DNA from: Lyophyllum atratum
Lineage: Eukaryota; Basidiomycota; Agaricomycetes; Agaricales; Lyophyllaceae
NCBI GenBank assembly: GCA_014905825.1
Contig: JACGCN010000006.1
Span: forward strand, 1,674,001-1,738,000
Direction of reading: 5' to 3'
Length of the DNA stretch: 64,000 nt
Shown here: piece by piece, positions 1 to 11,254 of the stretch
Layout: each line of letters begins with the position of its first letter
How positions within the stretch are numbered: position 1 is the stretch's first letter
The notes under the pieces: generated by a model
What the model saw: the letters and a program-made list of their open reading frames with translations, nothing else
What the model was told of the DNA's origin: nothing
The model's database searches: none
Program-made: the position numbers and the translations under genes

Positions 1-1645
1 AAAATTGCAGACCTTGCGCGACCCACAACTTGTGCCTGGAATGTTACATTGTGTAGAGTCAGAGCTGTATTGGATTCTCAGACTGTGCCAAATCAATGAT
101 ATTTCGAGGGAATTTTTACCATGAGCAGCGGCAGTCTCGTGTGTGACTGTGTGGTGCAAGATAGCACGGGAAGTGCCATCAGTACAGGTAGGACATGGGC
201 ATGTGTTGTCTATTGGTCGCAAATCCTTCGCGTGCTTGCTCAATTCTTCGCAGGGGTAGTCCGATCAGACCGTGTTCGATAGTTGAGTTATCAGTGACGT
301 ACTGAGGTTGAGTGGCCCATGATGGGTTAGTGCAACACCAAATCGAGCCGTCCGAGTCGGAAACACGCAGTCAGCCTGTTGGATCCGTTGGTCAAGGACA
401 GAGAAGCTAAGCACGCTATTGCACACCATGTCAACTCCCAATGCAATGCAAACCAGTAGATCTAGGGCTTGTTTGGGACCAATATCAAGAAGGAGCTTTG
501 ACACCACCGACCTTCAGCAAAGCCGATCCCCATTGAATATCGAGGTCCTAAGTGATAGTTTAGAAGCAGTAGACTCTAGGTGGTAAATACATACGGTCTT
601 CGGGCAATTTCCCAGCACACTGTTTGATACTAGGTTGATCATCAACTTCATCCAAACAATATATATCTGCTTGACTCACATTCGCCAGAAAACATCTATG
701 AGATGAGAAATGGGTCGTTAAGTTTTTAATCTAGTATAAAGTCTGGAACTCCTGACCTTTTTCTTCACCTCCACTGAGACCGCCAATTGCAAATCCAGCG
801 ACTCCATCTTTACGTTTGATCATCTCATCTAAACATCGATCTCTGAGCTCGGGATCAAGGCCGCCCTGCACGATTGCGAAGAGGTTCTGTTTGTCTGCCT
901 TCCCAGAACGCTCATGATGTGCGATACATCTATCAAGCCATCGAACAGATCGCTCCATAGCTTCACCCACACGCGAGCCCACTGTCAGACTTGAAACTTT
1001 TTTGGGTAGCTTCAGTGGACCGTTATAGCTGACACAGAATTAACGTACCTACATCATCAAGTTGCATAATGATATCAGCTCCAATGGTGTGTTGAATAGA
1101 TATACTCTCCTCGGGCTAATCAGGCTTGGTAAGAATGCACTTGACAGCGACATCAATGAACGTACCGTCAACATGGTAGGTTCTCCAGTAAAGGGACTTT
1201 CGAACAATGCGCCCTCTTCGGTGATTGTAGTGAACTTGCTGAGCGACACTAGTTGGAATCCACCGCTATCCTGGGGTGAAGATCATGAGCTACGTGATTA
1301 GGGCTCATACCTCGTTGATACACGTACAGTAAGTAGATTGCGATTCCATCCCTGGAGTTTGTGGGCACCTCCAGCTGCAGCTAGAGCTTCCAAGCCAGGA
1401 CGCAAGTTTAAGTGGTATGTGTTGTTCAAGATGAGGCTAACGCCGAGGGATTCGACTTGCTCCGATGTTAGGCCTTTAATAGCAGCCTGAGTCGCGACAG
1501 GCATGAAGGTCGGCAACATGGTGGTACCATCTGGAAAGATGAAATTATTGTGCATGTAGGAAGACATTGACGACATACGGGCAAGTTTCATTCTGGATAC
1601 CCTGGCGCGTGTCGTATGGCATTTCGCAAGGACTTCGAACTCCAT
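1..1645 (-). CDS. QTRT1: Queuine tRNA-ribosyltransferase catalytic subunit (3' end cut by window edge)
   Basis: Eukaryotic tRNA-guanine transglycosylase, which exchanges the wobble guanine of GUN-anticodon tRNAs for queuine; in eukaryotes it acts with QTRT2. I start at the ATG at 1645, just before EFEVLAKC; an in-frame extension to about 1732 is possible. Reading the minus strand through about nine short introns gives [17 protein letters not shown] (catalytic Asp), [51 protein letters not shown] and the zinc site CPCPTC followed by LHNVTFQ. Introns I could place exactly include 65-119, 246-302, 376-426 and 468-511. Each one restores family sequence. The ORF is still open at base 1, so only the last few dozen residues are missing. 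It diverges from the TM9SF gene across 172 bp. Identity is sure; exact start moderate. Confidence 0.93.
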
Positions 1646-1817
1646 GGCAAGACCGCGAAATAAGGATGGCCCCGCCAGGATGTAAGGTTGAGAAGATGAA
1701 ATTTGTTTGGCGATGGGGGCACTGACAAGCAACTGCGTGTTAGCCGAAGGACGTGTTAAGCAGGCTGTCCATAACTGTCCACTCGTTCAACTTCATCTCT
1801 CGTTTTCTCCATCCGCT
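1646..1817. promoter_or_regulatory. Short shared promoter between QTRT1 and TM9SF
   Basis: 172 bp separate the two divergent start codons. No clear TATA box was seen. The TM9SF side has a pyrimidine-rich stretch just before its ATG, common in fungal promoters. Inference from gene layout only. Confidence 0.4.
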
Positions 1818-4688
1818 ATGCGCCCACTACTCCTGGGCATCTCTGCGCTCTGGGCAGCGCTATGTGCAGATGCTTTCTACCTCCCTGGTGCCGCCCCCCA
1901 TAACTATGTCCTCGGCGAGCAGGTCGCCTTATTCGTCAATGCACTTACTCCAAAACTTATGAGTGGCGACGACGACAAACTGGTAAGCCTATTGTAGATC
2001 TGTGACCCTCCTTAAAGATGTTGACTGCTTTTAGAAATCTATGATAAACTGTAAGTTCACCTTGCATCGCGTAGATCCCGGCATCTAACCCCCCCTCCGC
2101 AAGACGACCACTACAATCCCAAATTTCGATTTTGTAGACCTGAAGATGGTCCGGTCAAGCAACCTGAATCGCTGGGGTCCATTCTTTTTGGAGATAGGAT
2201 CTTCAATTCGCGATATAATGTGCGTTCCCCATTCCATTAGTGCCCATTCCTCCAACGAGTCCATTTGCTTGTTAGATCACTATGTTGAACGACAACAGGA
2301 TATGCCAAACCCTTTGCACTGCGCATGACGTTACGGGCGAAGAGGCAAAATTCATCAACGACCGCATCAAGGAAGACTACGAGCTTAATTGGCTTGTTGA
2401 CGGACTACCAGCAGCTATGATGAAAGTCGACACCAGGAATGCAGAGGTGTTCTACGATCAAGGTTTCAACCTCGGGAACTACGACACAGAATCACAATTG
2501 CCGCCCAGCTTAAATAACCATTACGACATTATGTTCCGGTAAGGTGTATCATACCTTCTTGACAGGAATTTTGACTCGACGAATTTCCTCTATAGATATC
2601 ATAAGCCTACCCCGAGTACTTTCCGGATCGTGGGTGTTCTAGTTTGGCCATTCAGGTCAGTTTATTTTATTTCGAGTACAACGTGAACGCTCACAGATGC
2701 TAATTCAGCATTGGCGGGTCGCAAACTGAGAGCGCAACTTGCAGTCACGACCTCAAGATGCCTCTGATTCTAAGCGAGACTCACAATCAGACGATTCGGT
2801 ATACGTATCGCATTACCTGGAACGTCAGTGCTTCTGTATTGCAGATGATATTGTACCAGAACGTTGACGTTGCTCCTCCAGGAATCAGATATTTCATGGG
2901 TACGGTAGCCAATCTTCCTCTACCCCACAGTACTGACAAGTTATTTTAGGCGACGCGTTGGGACAACTATCTTCATATTCTAGACCCTCGCATTCATTGG
3001 TTCAGTCTCATCAACTCCATTGTAATTGTCGTATTCCTCTGCGTCATGGTCTCCATGGTCCTCGTCCGCAGCGTCTCTCGTGATGTATGTTGCTCCCAAG
3101 CGTCGTTCCTTCTCCACTCACATATATCTACCAGATATCTAGATATAATGCCATTGATCTCAGCGTAAATTTCCCAAAATTTTGACTGAATATCTCTGAT
3201 CTCGTGAATAGGAAGATGTCCAAGAGGACTGGGGCTGGAAACTTGTTCATGGCGAAGTTTTCCGCACACCTCAAAATCCTATGGTCTTATCTGTCATGGT
3301 TGGAAATGGTTCTCAACTTTGTGCTATGGTTGGTGTAACACTCGGTTAGTTGGCAGGCTTTTTTTGTGTTCTTTCTGAAGATTCCAGTGCTCACCGTCCC
3401 GTCTCACAGTATTTGCACTTTTGGGTTTCCTTTCGCCGTCAAATCGAGGATCGCTCGCAACTGTCATGATGGTGTGCTGGTCACTCTTTGGAGGGTATGC
3501 ATGCCTATTGCCCCCGTCCGAACTCATTTAACATCTGTGCAGGATAGGAGGGTACATCTCCAGTCGGCTATATGCGTCTTTAGGCGGGACCAATCGGAGA
3601 AAAAACTCATTTCTTACAGCGACTGTCCTCCCATCGTAAGTCGTGCATTTCAGCGAAATATCTAGCAAATTCTGAATGCGTCATGTTCAGGATCGTCTTC
3701 ATGATCTTCTTTATCCTCAATCTCTGTCTCCTGATCGCGGGCTCGTCTGGGGCCGTTCCATTCGGTAAGCTTTATATATCATATCTCCCCTCACAGAAAC
3801 AGTGTCAACCAAACCTTTCAGGCACAATGCTTTTGATCGTGTTGTTATGGTTTGGCATCTCAGCACCATTGTCAGCGATTGGCTCGTACTTTGGCTCTCG
3901 AAAGGGCGTACGTCTACCCAAAAAATGCAAGCCTAATCCCTGTTAACGTTCCCAATTTTCGCGGTTCAGGCTGTCGAGCATCCTGTGCGTGTCAATCAGA
4001 TTCCCCGTCAGATACCTCCGGGTCCTAAATACCTTCGTCCTTGGGTAAATGTTTTGCTGCCTATAATTCGATACAGCGTACTCATATTTTCTTAATTCAG
4101 TCCGCCGCTTTGCTCAGTGGCATTTTACCTTTTGGTAAGTTCTTCAACAAGCGTTGCTATGTCAGCCTCTGAATCTGCGATAGGTGCCGCGTTCATTGAG
4201 TTGTACTATGTGCTCACAAGCCTTTTTGCATCTCGCGCATACTATGCATTCGGCTTTTTGGCCCTGACGGCGGGCGTTGTAACCCTCACAACAGCCACTG
4301 TTACGATCCTGTTTACGTACTTCATTCTTTGCGCCGAAGAATACAGGTACGGACAGTGAAGTAACATTTCTGTCCTGGTGAAGATTGACAATGAAATCTT
4401 AGGTGGCACTGGCGTGCGTTCTTGACGGGGGGTGGAAGTGCTTTCTGGGTGTTTGGCTACGGTTTGTTCTACTGGGCAACACGTCTTTCCCTCGATTCGC
4501 TTTCGGGGTTTGTCATCTATCTCGGATACCTCATTCTGCTTACGCTGGTCGACTTTTTGGCGACGGGTATGGCAGTCATGCTTCTCCTAATTGGCAGATT
4601 GCTAATTTTGTTCTTCTTAGGGACTATCGGATTCCTCGCGTCTTACTGGGCCGTCCGGAGATTATACAGTGCAATTCGTGTTGATTAA
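1818..4688 (+). CDS. TM9SF / EMP70 family nonaspanin, nine-membrane-span endosomal-Golgi protein
   Basis: Transmembrane-9 superfamily protein. The family acts in endosome-Golgi sorting and membrane-protein surface display. The ATG at 1818 opens a signal peptide followed by [11 protein letters not shown], the family's luminal start. Later exons give the luminal block [27 protein letters not shown] and NHYDIMF, then [10 protein letters not shown] and the first long helix ([21 protein letters not shown]), then [12 protein letters not shown] and eight more hydrophobic helices. It ends [10 protein letters not shown], matching the C-terminal K/R-x-D/E COPI-binding type motif. More than ten introns are needed. 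One exon is only 18 nt (2882-2899, ESDISW). All junctions I tested keep frame. It is tail-to-tail with the TyrRS gene (122 bp between stops). Family assignment is certain; which paralogue (TMN1/2/3) is not decided. Confidence 0.93.
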
Positions 4689-4810
4689 TATCAGTGGGAC
4701 GTTGGAGGACGTTGTATATCATAGAAGACTCCGGATTTCCTAAGTTTAATCGGAGAAAGAAATGGAGACTCAATGGAAAGCTAGTGGTCGGCGGTCGATG
4801 CAAATGTTTA

Positions 4811-6621
4811 CTATGCACTTCGATTCAACGCCAATATCAGGAGCTTATCTTTTCCAGCACGTAGGATAGCCACCCGGTCATCGATGAGCTCAGTTTTCGC
4901 GATTTTAAACTGCGTTTCTGGGACTGTCCGATTGTTCACATATAACCCATTCGCTTGAACGAGGTTTCGCGAAGCAGCTGTCAAGCAGAGAAATTAGCTC
5001 CCAATCAAGAAATGACTTTCGGAATTGTACATACACGCTGAGGATACAAGACGGTATCTTGCTGCCAGCTTCATGATAGGGGAATTGAAGAGCTCGTCTT
5101 CATCCACCAGGACTAGCCGCGGGTCACCCTCGAACGCAGACGTGATCTGATGGGCAGTTAGCCCATCGTAGTTGGACTCGAATAAGAGGTTCGTAAGGGT
5201 GCGGGCGCGGAGGAGTCCTTTGTCTAAGGACACGTTAACTGTGGTAGGAGAAAGCAGAGAAAGTAAGTACCAGTGTGCACCATCTCGGTAACCTCAGATG
5301 CTAGGCGCTTTTGTGCTGTCCGTATTTCGGGTTTTTTCTATACAAGATAAGAGAAATGTCGGGTACTTCTTCGAATCTCTACTCACAGCATGAACCTCCA
5401 TGATAGTCGCAATGTCAGAGTGTGAAAGGAGAGTAAATAGCTTAAGGTGTTTTTCCACATCTGCATCGTCCACTTTAATGAAATACTAGAAAAAAAGTGA
5501 GCTCAGTGCCTGTATAAAAAATAAAAAGGTCATACTTGATAAAAATCGAATACGCTGGTCATATTTGAATCAAGCCAGACAGCATTCCCCGCACTCTTCC
5601 CAAACTTCTCTCCCGACGCAGTGGTCAGCAAAGGAGTCGTTAAGCCAAAAGCTTTGGCTTCGGCTTCAGAGTTTTGCTCAGAAGCCGAGGGATCTTCTAG
5701 GCGGCCAATAAGCTCAATTCCTGCAAGAATATTTCCCCATTGGTCTGAGCCGCCAACCTGTATGGAGCAACCAAATTGTTTATGTAGGTGGTAGAAATCA
5801 TAGGCCTGAAGCAGTTGATATGTGAATTCTGTAAAGGAAAGCCCTCGTTGGGAATTTAAGCGGGCCCGCACACTGTTCCCAAACAGTTCAATAACAGTGG
5901 ACGGGTTGAAGAGATGACCGAAAACACGCACCTCTCCCTGTTGAGCATGGTGTTTACACGGGCGTGGACTCCTACCGTCTGCAAGAAATCGAGGAAGTTG
6001 ATCCCTTCGTGCCATTTCAGATTGTTGGCCACCGACGGTTCAACGCTCAGTTCCTCGTCATGCGCTACGCGCGTGTCTGCGTAGACCAATGCGCGCCGAA
6101 AAAAAGTCTTGATGCTTTCCGTCAGGCTGGTGACGTTGTCCGCGACGCGCTTCGTATCTGCAGGTTGCCGTTCGGTTGATCTGCCAGAGGGGTCTCCCAC
6201 CCGACCGGTCGCACCACCTATCTGGCAGGGTTGTAGTCATCCCGGCACTGCGCGGTCAATGGACAGTGACTCACTAGTGGTATAACCTTATGACCACGGA
6301 GTTGGAAGTGTAACAAGCACATGAGTGGAATCAAATGGCCAATGTGTAGTGACTCCGCTGTTGGGTCCACTCCGGTATACACCACTTGACGCTTCGATTC
6401 TAGTGCCGCCTGCAATGCTTCCGGTCTGTATTGAGCTATGTTAGAACGCGAAATGGTACATCTCTCGAGGCTGCAGACCGGGTGACATGGTGGACAAAGC
6501 CGCGGTGAGTAAGGTCTTCGAGTAGGCTGGGAGGCACCCCGTATGCCCTGCATTGCCCTCTACGCAACGCATTACCAGAATGCGCTTTCCGTGCGACGCG
6601 TCGTCCAATTAGCGAGAACAT
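4811..6621 (-). CDS. MSY1: Mitochondrial tyrosyl-tRNA synthetase
   Basis: Class Ic aminoacyl-tRNA synthetase that charges tRNA-Tyr, of the bacterial/mitochondrial type. The ATG at 6621 starts a basic, Ser/Arg-rich presequence ([14 protein letters not shown]) expected of a mitochondrial import signal. Then come [15 protein letters not shown] (HIGH motif), [16 protein letters not shown], the tyrosine-binding [11 protein letters not shown], and [12 protein letters not shown] as the KMSKS-like loop. The C-terminal S4-like RNA-binding part ([16 protein letters not shown]) ends NRSA at 4811. I verified several junctions, including one giving [10 protein letters not shown] and one giving [16 protein letters not shown]; frame is kept throughout. 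It is followed on the same strand by the hydrolase gene, whose stop lies 82 bp upstream of this start. Confidence 0.93.
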
Positions 6622-6703
6622 GGAAGTGACCCAAAATTCACTGATCAATAACTTCCTATTGTTTACGTAACCGGCTACCACTATGTACAGTTTGGGCTTC
6701 CGC

Positions 6704-8340
6704 TTATTTCTCTTCCAAGAACTTCTTCACCTCGTCTTGTATAAATTTGTCGTCTTCAGGATTTGAACCTCCTCCAGCTAGCGAAGTATCTAATTAAACG
6801 TATATGCGAGGCAGGCATTGTACTCACACATATGACCCCAGACTGAGTCAATCACCACCAGACGCGCGGTATTCTGGCAATGCGACACTTCGATTTCATT
6901 GTCTTCGGGCTAAGAATCCAGAACATCCTGTCAGCACTTTTCTCCAACGCACCACCATCTTCCATACCGGGAAATAGAGATCAGTCTTGCATGGCATAAT
7001 CAATCCACGCGCTTTGATCGAGCTTAAGCATTTCTGTAGATCCCCTCCATCGCGCACCAGTGATATATCGCCTGACTGCCAAGTGCTCAAGAGAGTGAGG
7101 AGGTCGTTCGCATCCCAGGAGGTCAGAAAACGTTCCTCCCACTTCTCGCGAAGGAATGTATCCAAGTCAGGGAACCTTGAAGGGCTTCATCAGGTCAGAA
7201 GCATAGTGTCAACAACCAAGGCCCTACAGTCCAGATTGGAGATACCCATAGTTCCGAAACCACTTGGATCATGATCAGTGGGTATCGTTGTGGAGCAGGA
7301 CATTGAACTCACAGCCTAGCCATAAGCCCACGCGCTGTAAACGCGACCGAAGGCCCTAAGACCATGCTGAGGAGTTGACTTATAATGTCCGTTGTCGAAA
7401 TCTTTCGAAACGGTGAGAGCTGCCTTTGGTCCTTCGAGAAAACTTTCTTTCCATGTCAGCATTTGGGAGTATAGGTTGAGCGAACAAATACTTGCCATAT
7501 GTTGTGGGGACTCGTTCGAGCAGAACCGCAGATGGATACAAATCTACATGACGTGAGCCTATATGTATGTATGATGCTCATAGGACATTGCCCGCCTTCT
7601 GACATATTCTGGGTAGACCACGGGCCAGTAATAGGCCTGAGAGATATCCGTTAGAAACGCTTTGCATGAAATATTGAAGACCTGTACTTGCTGACCGCCC
7701 ATGGAAAACCCGATAACGAGGAAAATCTCGCGGATCCCGAGCTTGTTAGCGAGGACCGCATACTGAGCACGACTACATGGTAGTGTCCAGCGAAGACTTC
7801 TCCTGAACCCTGACTAACAATGCTCACATGTTATCCTCGTATGATACCGCTGGGAAATATGGTCCGTTGTAGGGAGCCGGCTGACTATCTGTGAGTAATA
7901 TAACGAAAGCATTGGAAGTCATTGGTCACCGTATTAGAAGGGGACGATGACTTTGGACATCAGTCTATGCGAAGGAGTATATATCTGGAGCCTACCCCCC
8001 CGTTGGAGAAAAGGGCAAACGTGACAACAAAGTATTGCTCGGGATCAAGGACCTGCGGAGCAAGAATCAGCCTTTAGCACAGCGATTTACAGGGCTGAGT
8101 ATTGCCCCCCTTTCCGCTCCCAACCATGTAGAGTTGGCCTATACAAATGGGTGAGTTCACAGCAGATGTGCGATGTCATCGCAACAAACTGTCGAGTTTT
8201 CCCCCGTAACAAGTGGGAAAAACTATGCATGGGTCCTTAGGATCACCGTAGGTGCGAAAAGCTGTGATCGCGTTGGGAATGACTCCTCCCTTGACGCGAA
8301 ATCGGCCGTGATGATAGTACTGGGTCTGGCCTTGAGACAT
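6704..8340 (-). CDS. Homoserine O-acetyltransferase-like alpha/beta hydrolase
   Basis: Member of the MET2/homoserine acetyltransferase superfamily of alpha/beta hydrolases. This branch is common in fungi and its substrate is usually unproven. The ATG at 8340 gives MSQGQTQYYHHGRFRVK, then FRTYGDPKDP, VFPTCYGG, LDPEQYFVV, SSSPSNTPAPYNGPYFPAVSYEDN, the nucleophile elbow GFSMGGQQ (Ser), QAYYWPVVYPEYV, WDANDLLTLLSTWQSGD, MPCKTDLYFPPEDNE (acid) and VWGHM (catalytic His). It ends GGGSNPEDDKFIQDEVKKFLEEK at 6704. About nine introns. Frame is kept except at a C6 run (8105-8110), where one base must be dropped to connect MVGSGKGAILSP with VLDPEQYF; see findings. True MET2 activity is possible but the short N-terminus and SNGG-SSSPSN region fit the uncharacterised paralogue group better. 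Confidence 0.82.
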
Positions 8341-8525
8341 GGGAGAAAATGGACAGAGAACAGATACGATAAGAGACCATTTAACGGTTCCTTATGACGC
8401 CAATTCCGGCAATTGTTTCGGTAGACCATGAGAGATCATGAGAGAGTTCACATTGACAGTGGGAGAGCTTCTGACGGCTTAGAGCCAAGTACTTGCTTAG
8501 TTAGTCTAAGTTGGACGCGACGTGC

Positions 8526-8564
8526 CTAGCCACGTGACTACACGAATGGCAGGAACAGCACGTG
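8526..8564. promoter_or_regulatory. Paired CACGTG boxes in the RPS23 promoter
   Basis: Two CACGTG palindromes, within CTAGCCACGTGACTA (8526-8540) and GCACGTGC (8559-8564 core), lie about 95-130 bp before the RPS23 start codon in the 318-bp gap shared with the divergent hydrolase gene. CACGTG is the core of bHLH (Cbf1/USF-type) sites. The same 15-mer recurs before RMT2 (58907-58921). Function is inferred. Confidence 0.5.
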
Positions 8565-8658
8565 CTGATGGAACTGTAACAGTTTTTGAAAATAAGGTTC
8601 AGGTGTCCGGAATTGGTGAGAGCCGCACGAGCAACCGCCATCGACCTCGACCTCAAGA

Positions 8659-9325
8659 ATGGGCTGTACGTCGTCTCCTCCGATGTCCATGATTCCATGC
8701 TGATCGTTCTGCTGACATTCAGCCAACAAACCCCGTGGACTTCACGCCGCCCGCAAACTCCGTAACGACCGACGGGAAAACCGATGGGTTCGTCTGCCAT
8801 CTTGTAACACCCCAATGCCTCCTAATCGCATTTTTATGCTTCTTCCAGGCCGACAAGGCTTACAAAAAGCGTGCCCTTGGTAACATCTACAAGACCTCCC
8901 CCACTGGAGGCTCTTCACACGCAAAAGGAATTGTGCTCGAAAAAGTCGGTGTCGAGGCGAAGCAGCCCAACTCCGCTATCCGAAAATGTGTGCGTGTGCA
9001 GCTGATCAAGAACGGAAAGAAGGTGACTGCTTTCGTGCCGGTGAGTCCTCATGTTCTTTCATATATATTATATATGTGCAAGTTTGACTCGTTTTTTATC
9101 AGAACGATGGTTGCTTGAACTTTGTCGATGAGAACGACGAGGTCCTTATCTCCGGTTTCGGTCGTCGTGGAAAGGCAAAGGGTGATATTCCCGGTGTGCG
9201 TTTCAAGGTCGTCAAGGTCTCGGGCGTTGGTCTGTTGGCTCTGTGGAAGGAAAAGAAGGTTAGTGACTGCGCGCGTTTGACCGTTTATATCCTCATTTTT
9301 TGTATAGGAAAAGCCAAGGTCATAA
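8659..9325 (+). CDS. RPS23: 40S ribosomal protein uS12 (S23)
   Basis: Universal small-subunit protein uS12 at the decoding centre, which governs translational accuracy. The ATG at 8659 is in a tiny first exon (MG plus one base), as often in ribosomal protein genes. Splicing gives [45 protein letters not shown], then the accuracy loop [15 protein letters not shown] (its Pro is the conserved hydroxylation target in yeast and animals), [19 protein letters not shown] and finally KKEKPRS with stop TAA at 9323-9325. Four introns, all in frame. Length is close to the usual 143-145 residues. The promoter carries two CACGTG boxes. Very confident. Confidence 0.97.
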
Positions 9326-9587
9326 GCGTAGCATGCCGCCTGTTGATTCGATATACTCTCTCAACCTATGATCATGTTTTACTGCATCATGCATCATGCA
9401 CCGCTTTCAATTGAATTCGAAGGCACCCTATGCTAAGTTTAAATGACATCCAGCCGGTGAAGATGCGTTTTGCTTCGGAGTAAGGCATTGAGCAGGCATG
9501 CTATGTCCTTCGCGACCGGCGTGATGTGTTTAAGCGCCTCTTATCCATCAGACTTGCAACCTGTTTTACTTTACTTTTTCAATTTTC
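9326..9587. other. RPS23 3' region and promoter of the next gene
   Basis: 262 bp without a gene. It has AT-rich and pyrimidine-rich stretches (TTTTACTTTACTTTTTC) just before the start of the next ORF, typical of a fungal leader. No repeat or RNA gene seen. Confidence 0.4.
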
Positions 9588-11147
9588 ATGTCTGTTACTC
9601 GACCAGCTCTGCCTCCTCGGCGCAAGATACCCCCACCTCCTAGCAATACGGACGTTGAAGAGGTTGAGCAGAATGAAATCTCCCAAGGCATAGCAGCCCG
9701 CATAGCTAGTCTACAGTTGGGACAAGTTGGTCGCGCGAAACCTCCACTCGCCAAACCGCCACCAGTCCCAATTCGTCATGTAGAGAGCCTAAAAACTGTC
9801 AGGGGCGCTGTCGGGGACGGTCTGCAGGATGAGTCTAGAGTAGAAGAGGATGTGGAGCCGAGGAACCCGCGTGACGCCCCGCCATCCATCCCACCTAAGT
9901 GGACTCGTCCGAATCCTGATGATCTCGCTAGGGCGCTCGCTCGGAGGCCCCCTCCTCCTCCTATCAAACACGTTTCCATTCCCGAAATCCAGAAACCTCC
10001 TAGTCCACCTCCATCTCCTCGTGACGCTGTGGCCCCTCGCCGCCGTTTGCCTCCCGTGCCAACTCGGCTCCCCACCCCTCCGCCCGAACCAGAGCCACAG
10101 CACGAAGGGGCAGATTACGAAACAACGGCTGGTGGTCTGTATGAAGAACAGAGCTCCTGCCTCGAATGTCGAGACTTCTCCCATGTCGATGCGCATGCGG
10201 CGCTCTTCCCGCGTCACACCGTAACCTCACTAGACAATCTTGCCTACGATCTCACAGAGCCGTTCTCTTACGAGATCGAAAAGGCTCGTGCCATATTCAC
10301 ATGGCTTCACCATAATATTGCGTACGATGCCGATTCGTTCTTTTCAGGGAATATTCAGGCATCCACTGCTGAATCAACGTTATCTTCCGGACTAGCCGTC
10401 TGTGACGGTTATTCGGGCCTTTTCAAATCCCTTGCAGAAAGGGTCGGCATACAGACCCATAAAGTCACAGGACATGGCAAGGGTGTTGGGTATGAAATTA
10501 CCGGACCAGATCAGCCTGTACCTGCATATTCGAGCGGGCATGCCTGGAACTGTGCCTTTTTGGATGGCGAATGGCACCTTATCGATGCATGTTGGGGTGC
10601 TGGCGCGCTAGATGGGTCTACGTATCAGCAACGCTTTGCTCCTATGTGGTTTACATCTGGCCCTACTGAATTCGGCAGAACACATTTCCCCGAGGACCCT
10701 TCTTATCAACTTAGGTCTGAGGAAGATGGCGGCCCTGTGTCATGGGAGGACTATATCATGGAACCTGCAGGTCCTGTAATCTTTGTGGACTTCTACAAGC
10801 TCGATCTATGGCCGTCCGCTTTACAGCCGTCAATTCGAAATATCGAAGGGGGAACCCGACTTAGTTTCCACGTTTTCAAACGATGCGAGCACATGTCAAC
10901 TGCAGAAACCGACAACTTCGTTTATATGATTTCGATCGGGGACGAGCGAGTGCCGCTTGAGCTGAACGCGGAAGGTGGATGGAGTGCCAACGTTTATGTA
11001 CCTAGGGGAGCCGACGAGGTCTCGTTATACTACGTGACGACCATTAGCGGACAAGATGCTAAAGGAATTGGGATGCGAGCATTGAAAGATGCCCTTGGCC
11101 GTAAAGCTATGACATTTGGTGGCCTTGCTCGATGGACAGTTATCTAA
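9588..11147 (+). CDS. Proline-rich transglutaminase-like (Cyk3/kyphoscoliosis-peptidase type) protein
   Basis: Single-exon, 519 residues. Residues 1-185 are disordered and packed with PxxP tracts (PPRRKIPPPPS, KPPPVPIRH, RRPPPPPIKH), which look like SH3 ligands. From about residue 205 comes a transglutaminase-like domain with the papain-type triad in order: Cys272 in AVCDGYSGLF, His318 in GHAWNCAF and Asp333 in LIDACWGAG. This matches the Cyk3/KY group, in which fungal members work at the cytokinetic ring. Unlike Cyk3 there is no SH3 domain here, only ligands for one, so it may instead recruit SH3 partners. A C-terminal beta-rich half (residues 390-519) has no name I can give. All three catalytic residues are present. 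Tail-to-tail with CDS1 (107 bp between stops). Confidence 0.82.
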   Translation: MSVTRPALPPRRKIPPPPSNTDVEEVEQNEISQGIAARIASLQLGQVGRAKPPLAKPPPVPIRHVESLKTVRGAVGDGLQDESRVEEDVEPRNPRDAPPSIPPKWTRPNPDDLARALARRPPPPPIKHVSIPEIQKPPSPPPSPRDAVAPRRRLPPVPTRLPTPPPEPEPQHEGADYETTAGGLYEEQSSCLECRDFSHVDAHAALFPRHTVTSLDNLAYDLTEPFSYEIEKARAIFTWLHHNIAYDADSFFSGNIQASTAESTLSSGLAVCDGYSGLFKSLAERVGIQTHKVTGHGKGVGYEITGPDQPVPAYSSGHAWNCAFLDGEWHLIDACWGAGALDGSTYQQRFAPMWFTSGPTEFGRTHFPEDPSYQLRSEEDGGPVSWEDYIMEPAGPVIFVDFYKLDLWPSALQPSIRNIEGGTRLSFHVFKRCEHMSTAETDNFVYMISIGDERVPLELNAEGGWSANVYVPRGADEVSLYYVTTISGQDAKGIGMRALKDALGRKAMTFGGLARWTVI

Positions 11148-11254
11148 TCGCTCTTGCATGGAAGGAGCACATGATAGTACTTGCGAAATTAGACGGAATG
11201 CATTCAGAGGTATATAAGATGTCCACCGAGCATGTGTTATATGTATGGATAGTA

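Noticed and set aside
1707..1997. Upstream in-frame extension of TM9SF from 1707
   Set aside because: The signal peptide starts cleanly at ATG 1818, and the extension would run into the QTRT1 start region.
5368..5376. TTCGAATC resembling a tRNA B box
   Set aside because: No A box or cloverleaf partner, and it lies in an intron of the TyrRS gene.
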